Below are positions 27,101 to 39,100 of a stretch of DNA of 64,000 nucleotides, piece by piece. The stretch spans positions 124,001 to 188,000 of the forward strand of contig CBFFRP010000616.1 of NCBI GenBank assembly GCA_965644295.1, in the 5' to 3' direction. The notes under the pieces are model-generated. The model saw only the letters and a list, made by a program, of their open reading frames with translations, did not search any database and had not been told where the DNA came from. Numbering within the stretch: position 1 is the first letter of the stretch; each line of letters begins with the position of its first letter. The translations under genes and the position numbers were made by a program. The DNA is from Paraphysomonas bandaiensis (taxonomy: Eukaryota > Chrysophyceae).

Positions 27101-30100
27101 TCCTGGATCCGCAGACCAGAATTCTGGTGAAGTGCAGTTGTCCACGGGCATTACATCTGCTGGACGGAGTGGACCTTTGCTGTTGCGAACTGGTTCATCA
27201 AGCACTGGAACCTCTGGCGATGTAATGATTACTGTTGGTGATGGTATGGCTAGTGGGGGAGATGTTGCTTTGTCAGCTGGTGGAGGTAACAGTGGTGGCA
27301 ATGTGTCACTTCGTGGTGGAAGGTCAAATGCTGCAAGCGGTGGTGACATGACACTTTTTAGTGGCGATAGCATTGCTCCTGGCCAAAGTAGTGGTCAGGC
27401 TGTGTTTGGTTCTGCATCTTCGCACGTATCTAGTGGTTCGATTGTTGTCTCCTCTGGTTCATCTAGCTCCGGTTCTAGTGGTTCTGTATTCATTGGTAGT
27501 GGTGACAGTGCGGCATCCATGGCTGGTGGCGTTACATTATCTGCGGGTGCTGGTGTATCCGATATTGGTGCCAGTGTTTCTGTTCATGCTGGTGACTCGA
27601 TGGCCCAGTCTAGTGTAGGAGGCGAGTTGTCACTATTAAGTGGTTCTGGTTCTTCTGGTGGCGATGTGATGATTGAAAGTGGCAAAGGTTCACTATCTAA
27701 GGGTGGATCTATTGCTATCAATGCTGGTAAGTCTGACGATGGCACTGGAGGGTCGATTGAAGTTGGTAGTGGTAGCTCTGATGGTGGCCTCGGTGGTTTG
27801 TTGTCGTTAACTGGGGGCGACTCATTTGCATCTATTGGTGGCGATGTTTTATTATCTTCCGGAGATTCCATGAACGATGTGAGTGGATCGGTTCGTTTAG
27901 TAAGTGGCAAATCTTTGAACGGCCTTACAAGTGGTGGTGTCACCCTCGGAACCAGTGGATCCATAATGGGAGCTACAGGTGACTTGATGCTTTCCACTGG
28001 TGGACTTAGCTCCGGAACATCTGGTAGTGTATCTGTAGAGACTGGTGGCGGTGGTGATGTTGGTGGCGACATATCTATGTCTGCAGGCGATGCCATTGAA
28101 GGTGGCAGTGTACAAGTACGTGGTGGCGCTGCATCTACTGGTGAGTCAGGTATATTGACCCTTGTCAGTGGGGCTTCATCGTCAACAGGGGGCGTGAGTG
28201 GATCGGTGGATATATCATCTGGATCGAGCAAAGGTTCAAGTGGGTCAGTGCGTATTCGCAGTGGTGAATCTGAGTTGCACAGTGGCTCTGTTATTTTGGC
28301 CACTTCAGATAGCTCTTTGGGTTCGGCTGGATCTATTTCGTTAAATACTGGTGAAAGTTCATCCGTAGTGGGTGCGGGTATATCTGTTCATGCCGGTGGA
28401 TCATCTCTCGCCGAAGGGGTTGGTGGTGGTGTGTCGCTTCTTGGTGGTGAAGCTTCCCATGGTGGTGATATTATCCTCCGTTCTGGTGTCGGTGTTATCG
28501 GTCGCAGTGGATCCGTTGACATTTCTGTTGGTGAGAGTGCTGGAATGTCGGAAAGTGGGGCTGTGTCGATACGAGGTGGTGAATCTATGGGAGGTGGTCT
28601 TGGAGGCGAGGTGCTAGTTGAGGCTGGGTCTTCTACGATAGGTTCAGGCAGTGGTGGGTCGCTGGTACTTCGTGGTGGGGCATCTAGTGATGGTGTGGGT
28701 GGTGGCGTTGCGATTTCCAGTGGTACGAGTGCCTCTGGTGCTAGTGGTTCTGTGACAGTTTCGAGTTCTACAGGGGACGTTTCTAGCGGCTCTGTGTTCG
28801 TCAGTAGTGGTGACTCGTTTAAATCTTCAGCTGGTGATATCGTTCTCTCTGCTGGATCTAGCCATGTAGATAGCAAAGGTGGCGCTATCCGTGTGGAGTC
28901 TGGAGCTGGATCTGAAGGTTCTGATGTTTTAATAGCTGCTGGTCTAGGAACGTCATTGGACGGAGGATCTGTCATTGTTACTAGTGGTGGAAGTAGTTCA
29001 AAGAGTGGTGGTGTGGTTCTAACATCACTCGGTGGTAGTGGTGCAAGTGGTTCGATTGAGATTGGAAGTGGATCCTCTGCTTTAGAATCTGGCACTATTT
29101 CTTTATCCAGTGGTTCTAGTGAATCCGGATCTGCGGGTGATATTTCTTTGGCAGGCGGCTCGGGATATTCAGTCTACGGGTCATCGATTGCTGTCCAAGG
29201 CGGAGATAGCTTACATTCCACTGGAACTGGAGGTGTGCTCTCATTGTCGGCAGGATCTGGCAATATTGGAGGTGATATTAGTGTTAAGGGCGGAAGTGGT
29301 TTGACAGACCGTGCCGGCTCTGTTACCATCGCATCTGGTTGGTCAGCATCCGGGAGTGGCGATGTAGTTATGGAAGGTGGATCCACTGATTTGGGCCGTG
29401 GTGGTGACATTGCTATCAAGGCAGGGTCATCCAGCAAGGACAAGGGTGGTGATCTATCCATTTTGAGCGGTGAGAGCTCGTCTTCATCTAGTGGATCTTT
29501 ACTTCTGGCTTCGGCATCTACTGCCGCTTCAAGTGGTGACATTTCGCTGATAACTGGTACATCGAGCGCGGGGTCATCTGGTTCTATCTTTATATCAAGT
29601 AGTTCTGGTGTCACAGGCGTTGGCGGTATCACACTGTCAGTGGGTACTGCTTCTGATGGTAGCGGTAGTGATATGTTTTCCACGGCAGGTAGTGGTCATA
29701 TTGTTGGTGGCGACGTCTCGGTGTTCGCTGGGTCTGGGGAGTCTGGTCACGGAGGTAGTATCAGCATGACAAGTGGTAGTAGTGCTTCAAGCGAATCTAC
29801 TGGAGGTTTGGTCAGGGTAGAATCGGCTAGCAGTAGTGGCTATAGTGGTGATGTCTCGCTCACAAGTGGATCATCTGGTGCATCATCGGGTAAAGTAGTG
29901 TTATCCAGTGGAAGCGGTGAAACATCTGGAAGTGTGTCGGTATTATCAGGGGTTAGCACATCTGGTCCAGGATCTATGGTGGTTGTTCGAGCTGGGGAGT
30001 CTACAGAGAACCGCGGTGGTGACTTGTTGCTTAATAGTGGCGCAGGTGCTGTGGGGGGATCCATTATTGTCGGTTCAGGATTAAGTAGCAACGGTCCAGG

Positions 30101-33100
30101 TGGCGATGTATCGATTTCAAGCGGTGATGGCTCTGGTGTTTCTGCAGGAGGAAATGTACTAATTGAATCTGGCTCCTCTCATAGTGGTGATTTTGGTGGT
30201 TCACTAGAGGTAATTGGTGGTTCTGCTCCTGTTGGAGTCGGCGGCTCTATTTCAGTGTTATCAGGTTCATCTGTAGATGGTGAGAGCGGTTCGGCAATTC
30301 TGGGCAGTGGTTCTAGTAGCACAGGGACCAGTGGAAGTGTGAGAGTATCGTCGTCAGTTGCAGCTGGCAGTGGTGCTGTCGAGATATCAAGTGGTGAATC
30401 ATTGCTTGGTAGTGCAGGTGATGTTTTGTTGTCTGTCGGAGTTAGTACCAGTGGTGATGGTGGATCGCTTGTTGCCACTGCTGGTTCAGGAGAACGTGGT
30501 GGAAGTGCTGTTATTACTGGTGGTGAGGGAGAGTCTATTGGTGGTTCGCTTGTTCTAGGAAGTGGGGCGTCTCTGTCTGGCCCCAGTGGTAGTGCTCAGT
30601 TTTTTTCTGGTGATGGTGTTCTTTCTGGTTCTTTCTCAGTTGGAAGTGGCACTGTTTTATATGACTCGGGTGCCGTGACCGTAGGAAGCGGAGATTCTTC
30701 TTCCGGACAGGCTGGTACTGTCAGTGTGCGCAGTGGATCATCTCTCAAAGGGTCTCAAGTGGAACTTGTTGCTGGGGATTCCAAAGGAGAAGGTGCTCCT
30801 GGTGGAAGTTTGTTCTTCGGGAGTGGTGGTGGTGATCTAGGTGGCATGATATCCATTGTTAGTGGTTCTGGTCTTAAAGGTGCTGCTGGTGATATTGAGA
30901 TGAGAATTGGTGATACATTGGGGCTGAGTCGTGGTGGAACTATAGCTATGCGAGGCGGATCTTCGCGTGGAGGTAATGGTGGAAACATCGCCATTTTTGG
31001 TGGTGAAAGCTTTTCTGAAACTGGATATGCGGGTGATATTGAAGTTTCAGGTGGTGAGAATTCTGCCACTGGCAGAGGTGGTAATGTAGGCGTATCTGGA
31101 GGTAGATCTGTAGGTGGTATGAGTGGCGACGTTGGTGTTTACTCCCAGTCCTCTTCGACACAAAGTGGAGGAATTGATATTACTAGTGGAAGGTCGGCTC
31201 AGTCAGGTGGCATTCATGTGCAGTCTGGTGATGCCACTGTTCGCAGCGGTGATGTAGTCTTGAACACGGGAGATGCTACGAACAGTGGCAATGTAATAAT
31301 TAGTGCAGGGCATGGAGATTCTGGGGGTATGATTTCATATTTCTCTGGTCGATCTGCGACTGCAAGCGGTGGTGACATGACTCTTTTTAGTGGCGATAGC
31401 ATTGCTCCTGGCCAAAGTAGTGGTCAGGCTGTGTTTGGTTCTGCATCTTCGCACGTATCTAGTGGTTCGATTGTTGTCTCCTCTGGTTCATCTAGCTCCG
31501 GTTCTAGTGGTTCTGTATTCATTGGTAGTGGTGACAGTGCGGCATCCATGGCTGGTGGCGTTACATTATCTGCGGGTGCTGGTGTATCCGATATTGGTGC
31601 CAGTGTTTCTGTTCATGCTGGTGACTCGATGGCCCAGTCTAGTGTAGGAGGCGAGTTGTCACTATTAAGTGGTTCTGGTTCTTCTGGTGGCGATGTGATG
31701 ATTGAAAGTGGCAAAGGTTCACTATCTAAGGGTGGATCTATTGCTATCAATGCTGGTAAGTCTGACGATGGCACTGGAGGGTCGATTGAAGTTGGTAGTG
31801 GTAGCTCTGATGGTGGCCTCGGTGGTTTGTTGTCGTTAACTGGGGGCGACTCATTTGCATCTATTGGTGGCGATGTTTTATTATCTTCCGGAGATTCCAT
31901 GAACGATGTGAGTGGATCGGTTCGTTTAGTAAGTGGCAAATCTTTGAACGGCCTTACAAGTGGTGGTGTCACCCTCGGAACCAGTGGATCCATAATGGGA
32001 GCTACAGGTGACTTGATGCTTTCCACTGGTGGACTTAGCTCCGGAACATCTGGTAGTGTATCTGTAGAGACTGGTGGCGGTGGTGATGTTGGTGGCGACA
32101 TATCTATGTCTGCAGGCGATGCCATTGAAGGTGGCAGTGTACAAGTACGTGGTGGCGCTGCATCTACTGGTGAGTCAGGTATATTGACCCTTGTCAGTGG
32201 GGCTTCATCGTCAACAGGGGGCGTGAGTGGATCGGTGGATATATCATCTGGATCGAGCAAAGGTTCAAGTGGGTCAGTGCGTATTCGCAGTGGTGAATCT
32301 GAGTTGCACAGTGGCTCTGTTATTTTGGCCACTTCAGATAGCTCTTTGGGTTCGGCTGGATCTATTTCGTTAAATACTGGTGAAAGTTCATCCGTAGTGG
32401 GTGCGGGTATATCTGTTCATGCCGGTGGATCATCTCTCGCCGAAGGGGTTGGTGGTGGTGTGTCGCTTCTTGGTGGTGAAGCTTCCCATGGTGGTGATAT
32501 TATCCTCCGTTCTGGTGTCGGTGTTATCGGTCGCAGTGGATCCGTTGACATTTCTGTTGGTGAGAGTGCTGGAATGTCGGAAAGTGGGGCTGTGTCGATA
32601 CGAGGTGGTGAATCTATGGGAGGTGGTCTTGGAGGCGAGGTGCTAGTTGAGGCTGGGTCTTCTACGATAGGTTCAGGCAGTGGTGGGTCGCTGGTACTTC
32701 GTGGTGGGGCATCTAGTGATGGTGTGGGTGGTGGCGTTGCGATTTCCAGTGGTACGAGTGCCTCTGGTGCTAGTGGTTCTGTGACAGTTTCGAGTTCTAC
32801 AGGGGACGTTTCTAGCGGCTCTGTGTTCGTCAGTAGTGGTGACTCGTTTAAATCTTCAGCTGGTGATATCGTTCTCTCTGCTGGATCTAGCCATGTAGAT
32901 AGCAAAGGTGGCGCTATCCGTGTGGAGTCTGGAGCTGGATCTGAAGGTTCTGATGTTTTAATAGCTGCTGGTCTAGGAACGTCATTGGACGGAGGATCTG
33001 TCATTGTTACTAGTGGTGGAAGTAGTTCAAAGAGTGGTGGTGTGGTTCTAACATCACTCGGTGGTAGTGGTGCAAGTGGTTCGATTGAGATTGGAAGTGG

Positions 33101-36100
33101 ATCCTCTGCTTTAGAATCTGGCACTATTTCTTTATCCAGTGGTGATTCTGTGGGCTCTTCAGGTGCCATTGTTTTGGAAAGTGGGAGCAGTTCTATGTCT
33201 TCTGCTGGCTCTGTTTCTTTACAGGCTGGTACCAGTATTGGGCATGAGGGTGCTAGTTTAAAGCTATCTTCTGGACATTCACTTGTGAGTTCTCAGTCTG
33301 GTGGTCATGTTTCTCTTGCTGCAAGTGATGGTGCTTATGGGGGGTCGATTAAGATACAAAGTGGAACTGGGTCCAATGGGGCCTCTGGTGATATTGTTGT
33401 TTCTGCGGCCTCAAGTGAATCGGATAAAGGTGGATCTGTTTCATTTACTGGTGGATCCTCCCAATCTGATAATGGTGGGGATGTCACCGTATCTTCCGGA
33501 TTTGGCCGAAAAGGTGGGATCACTAGAATCTCTGCTGGCGCATCTAGTGGTTCAGATGGTGGTGAAGTGTTGATAGCAGGTGGCGGAAGTGACATGACAG
33601 TTGGTGGTACTCTCCGGCTTAGATCTGGTATTGGCTTTACTGCGTCAGGAGGCATTGAAATAGGTTCCCCGGTATCGTCCAGTGGAAGTTCCGGGTCTAT
33701 GACTGTGTCGACTGGGGACTCCAGTGATGAATCTGGCAGTTTATTTTTAGCTGTAGGTTCAAGTGCGCATGGTGTTGGCGGATCTGTCGTCGTCAGTTCT
33801 GGTGAGGGGCATATAGGTGGTAATGTAGATATTGGTGGTGGTCGGGGTTTGGACAGTTCTGGTGGAGGAGTAGAAGTACGGAGTGGTGATTCTGCTGATG
33901 CCACATCGTCTTCTGGAGACATTACCTTTTATTCTGCAGATACTTCATCGTCATCTGGTAAAGTGCTAATTAGCACGGGGAAGTCGTTTAGTGCTTCGTC
34001 TGGTGCAGTGTTTGTTGGGAGTGGGGATAGTAACGATTTGACTGGAGAAGTGGCAGTCGTGGGTGGTTCTAGTAGTGGTGTTGGGCAATCGAGCTTAACT
34101 TTGTCAGGTGGTAGTTCTCTCAGTGGTAAAGGAGGTAGTGTGCGGCTCGGTAGTGGTTATGGTACGGAAGGAGGTGATGTTTTTGTCAGAAGTTCTGGTG
34201 CATCTGCGGGCCGTTCTGGTGACGTTAGAGTTAGTGTTGGTGACAGCAGTGAGCTTTTCTCTGGCGGAGTCGTGGAGGTTCGTAGTGGACATTCTCTTGC
34301 TGGCGAAAGTGCTGGTGGGATTGATATGAAAGCTGGTTCCGGTATGTCTGCTGTGGGTGGCTCATTTGGAATTTCTGGAGGAGCATCATCGGACTCTATG
34401 GGTGGTTCTGTGATCATATCCAGTGGTAAAGGTGGTGATAAAAGTAGTGGAGAAATCTTGATGAAAACAACTGATGGAATTTCGAGTGGTGATATTGGAA
34501 TTAGTAGTGGTCATTCGTCCCTTGGCAAGGCTGGGGACATTACTTTGGATGTCGGTGATTCAAGTCACACTGTTGGAGGTGGAATAGAAATGTCCGCAGG
34601 AAATGGGTTGTCTGGCGGTCGCATTGACCTGTCGGGTGGTCATGCTGTTGAATCTAATGGTGGTTCAATTTCCGCTCGTAGTGGAACCAGTACTACGTTT
34701 GGAACTGGGGATGTACATATCGCATCGGCAGATGGAAAGTTGTCAACTGGTGATGTAGTTATGTCCAGCGGAATATCATCGCATGGAACTTCTGGAATGG
34801 TGACTTTGAGAAGTGGATCGAGCGATTCGTCCTCTGCAGGCGCTGTCAATATTTTTGCAGGGTCTAGTGAAGCGACATACGGGGCGTATGTCTCCATTGC
34901 TGCTGGCGATGCACTCATGGACAGTGGAATTGGAGGCACCCTTTCAATTATGGGGGGCTCTGGTGGTAGTGGTGGTGATGTTAGTATATCTGGTTCTGCA
35001 GGGAGTGATGTGGATGGTGGAAATGTCCGACTAAGAGGAGGATCTGGTGTGAAAAATGGAGGAGTTTTGGAAATGACATCAGGGGATTCCACCGCTAGTG
35101 GTCGAGGTGGTGAAGCTTCGGTGAATGCTGGTGCTGGATTCAGCGGTGGATCAGTGCAGTTACGTGCCGGGGATATATTAGGGACTGGTGGTGGCACGGT
35201 CTCCTTGTCTAGTGGCTCGTCCAGTGTTGAAAGTGGTGGCATTTTGCTCTCTACTTCAAGTTCTGAGATTTCCAGTGGTACAATTGCTATTCAGTCTGGT
35301 GATGGTCTAAGTGGCAGTTCGGGTGATGTTGTAGTAACAACCGGGACTTCAGATCATGGAGGTGGCGATATAATGTTGTCTGTTGGGTCCAGTGGTGATG
35401 GCAGTTATCGAGGTGCATCAATTTCTATGGCTTCTACAAGGAATTCTTTAAGTGATGGTGGTTTTGTAAGTATTACTGGTGGGACTGGAAATTCTGTGGC
35501 AGTTATCAGTGGTGATGGTTCCACAACTGCAGCTGAAAGAAGTGGAGTACTTCTCTTGGCATCGGCCTCGAGTGCGTCATCTGGATCTGTATCTTTAGGA
35601 AGCGGTTTCGCTTCAAGTGGGTTGTCTGGTGAAGTCAAAATTGGATCTGGTGACAGTACTGATGGGAAAGCAGGAGATGTTGCTGTCATCTCAGGGGATA
35701 GTATGACGAGTGGTGGAGATGTATATCTTAATGCTGGCGGTTCAAGAGGTGAGAGTGGGGGCAACACATACATCAGTGCTGGAAAAGGTAGTTCTGGTGG
35801 CAGTGTTAGTATTTATAGTGGTGCTGGTGAAGCTGGAACTAGTGGTGATATAGCTGTTGCTGTTGGCAGCAGTACTGGATCTTTTCAATCTGGAGATATT
35901 TCTCTAGCTGGTGGTCAATCTGAAACGTCTTCTGGTGGCTTTATTTTGATTCAGGGGTCTGCTAGCGGCAGCGTTGACGTTAGTGGTGGGGTGTCATCAG
36001 AAGATAGTACTGGTGGTGCGGTCCTTATTAGTAGCGGCTTAAGCCACGGCGGTCCAAGCGGAACTGTATTGCTTTCTTCTTCGTCTGGACAGTTTAGTAG

Positions 36101-39100
36101 TGGCGATGTGATTGTTGCTACTGGATCTTCTGAAGTTGGATCCGCGGGCTCTATTGCTCTTTCTGCTGGTAATAGCGATGGCATAGACAGCAGCGGTTCC
36201 GCCGTATCTGTCACTGCAGGATCTGGTGCTCAAGGAGGGGATATAAATATTTCTGGCGGATCAGGGTATCACGATCGGGGAGGAACTGCTCTTATTTTAG
36301 GAGGAAGCAGTAGTTCGTCTAATTCTGCTGGCGGAGATGCTGTATTGCGTTCGGGATTTTCGTCTTTCTCTAGCGGTGAAGTTATTGTGGAAAGTGGCAA
36401 TTCGGATGGAACTACGGGAGCCGTACGAATATCATCGGGTGCTTCCCTATCTCGTGCCGGAAAGATTGAAATACAATCTGGAGAAAGTGTGCATCAAGAA
36501 GGTGCGGATGCAACCCTGTCGGCTGGAAGTGATAGTTCAGTGTCAGAACGGGGCGGTACGGCTCGTGTGTTTGGTGGTAGTGGTTCTAGTGGAGGAGGTG
36601 TAATCTTGGAGAGTGGTAGAGGTGTTGACAAAGCCTCCGGATCTATTGTTATTGCGGTTTCTGAGTCGTTGGGCGCTTTTGGAAGCGGTGATGTCTTGAT
36701 GCAAGGCGGTCAAGTGCGAGAAGGAAATGGTGGGGCTGTCAGGATTGCAGGCGGTTATTCATCTTCCAGTGGGCCTGGTGGTGATGTTTCAATTTCCAGT
36801 GGGTCGTCTTTCGATGGCGAGAGTGGGGCTATTCGCGTCCAGTCATCTTCTGCTTTCAACTCTGGAGATGTTTCTGTTGGGACTGGTGATAGTTTGGCAC
36901 CGTCTGGATCAATTCTGTTGTCTACTGGGCAGTCAGAGGATGGTACGTCAGGTGGCATCGACATTAGCATAGGTGACAGTGATAAAAATGGTGGTGGTAT
37001 ATCCCTTAGCGGTGGGCTTGGTACTGGTAAAGGTGGGGATGTTACCTTAAATGCTGGGAGGAGCGCTAACGGTGTTGGTGGCTCTCTCATATTTTCAAGC
37101 GGTGGGACTGATACAACTAATACGAGTGGCTCTGTTTATATTCATACTGAGTCTTCTAGCTCCTCCGGTGGAGTGTATATTTCCAGTGGAGCGTCAACGA
37201 CCTTTGAATCTGGCTCGGTTGTCATAAATAGTGGTGATATGGTGCAAGCGGAAGCTTTGTCTACGGGTGCCTCACTCATATCAGGAAGTTCACTTCATAG
37301 CAGTGGCGTCAGCACATTAGTTGGTGGAGGTAGATCTGAATTTTCTGACGGTGTGGGTGGAAGTGTCTTGATTACAAGTGGTAGCGGAAGTACAGGTGGT
37401 GATATTGCTGTGTATAGCGGTGATGGGAAGAACGGTGGGTCAATTTTGTTGTCTTCCAGTGGAGGAAATATTGATATAGACTCGGGGGTGTCTGCAACAA
37501 CTGGCGGGACTGTGTCACTTCGTGGTGGCGAAAGCATTCGTAAAGGGGGTGATGCTACTGTGTCGGCTGGATGGTCTCATGAAGATTCTGGTGGCTCCAC
37601 TGTAATATCTAGTGGCTCGAGTGTTTCGTCGTCGAGTGGACTCATATCAATTTACTCAGAGGCCGCTCCGCTTTACAGTGGGGATATTGTTTTGTCTAGT
37701 GGTTCTGCTGTATTTGGTGATTCTGGATCGGTGTATATATCCTCAGGTTCTTCTGCGAAATCTTCTACTGGTGTCGTTGCCATTAGTTCTGGTTATAGTG
37801 TCAGCGAGCGCGGTGGTGATATGGTTTTGTCCGCTGGCTCAGGTGGTTTGGGAGGCAATGTGGTATTGTCTTCTGGCGAGGCAACAGATTCTGTGGAAAG
37901 TGGATCGATGTCAGTACGGAGTTCATCTCGTGGTAAAGCTGTATTTGGTTCTAGCATTGCAACGTCTGGATTTAGCGGTGATGTCTCAGTCGATAGTGGA
38001 GATGCTAAGCTGGAATCGGGCGATGTTAGGTTAAGATCCGGTGATAGTGTGGATTCATCTGCAGGATTTGTGTCTGTGGTAGCCGGTACTAGCTCATCAA
38101 GTGGTGGTGCAAGTGTGAGACTCATTGGAGGAAAAAGCAGCGGCAATGTAGGGGGCAACGTATTCGTTGCTGGTGGTGATGGTGTGCGTGGTGGTGATAT
38201 GGAGCTTTCTAGCGGTGATGGTTTTGGAGATTCCAGTGGAAATTTGTCGCTACTCGTACCCGGTGGAACGGATTCCATTGAAACGGGTTCTATACTTTTG
38301 AGTGTTGGTCCCGCCGAAAAAGCACCCGGTTCTATTTTCTTGTCTTCAGGTTCATCATTGGGTGGCGGGTCTGTGACTGGGAATATTGATGTCGCCAGTG
38401 GGGACTCAGTTGATGGAATTGGCGGGAGTGTGTCGATGTTCAGTGGATCAAGTAGAATAGGGAATAGCGGTAAAATGCGCTTGGCAACATCATCTGGTGA
38501 TAGTTCAGGCGATTTACTTATTAATTCTGGTGATGCCATTTCTGGCCAAGTTGGTGCTATTCTTCTTTCTGGTGGTCAAAGTAAATCTGAAACTGGCGAT
38601 GGTGGTGTAGTATCTCTTCACGGTGGTCATGGATATCGAGGCGGATCGACTACTATTGATGGGGGCGAGGGTGATTTCGGCGGTGAACTTAATCTTTCCG
38701 GAGGAACAGGTGTTTTCGAAGGAGGTAGTGTATCAATTGCCTCTGCTACTGGTTTATCGAGTGGGTCAGTATCTATTAGATCTGGTTCTTCTGGAGGTAT
38801 TTCAGGTGATGTGGTTTTGGAGAGTGGTGACTCATCTGACGCGACATCGGGTGCTATTCGACTGAAAGTTGGTAGTAGTCTGAGTTCCGGCTCCGATGTT
38901 CATGTTGCAGCAGGTGTTTCGACTCAGTCGACAGGTGGTAGCGCAATAATAGCTGCTGGTGATGGTGTTAACGGGGGGGATGTTGTGATAAAAAGTGGTC
39001 GTGGAAGTAGTGGACACTCAGGCGGTGTGGATGTTAGTGTTCCAAGTACTGGGGCTAGTTCTGGCGGTGGGATTACCTTTCGGTCTGGAAATTCTGAAAT

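Noticed and set aside
17535-30544. Mobile element or composite transposon as cause of the large duplication
   Set aside because: No transposase, terminal inverted repeats or target-site duplication. Both edges fall within coding repeat turns.
31926-32144. Antisense Thr/Tyr/His-rich ORF repeated at 21351 and 27897
   Set aside because: It repeats only because it lies in blocks E and F; no start context or domain supports it.
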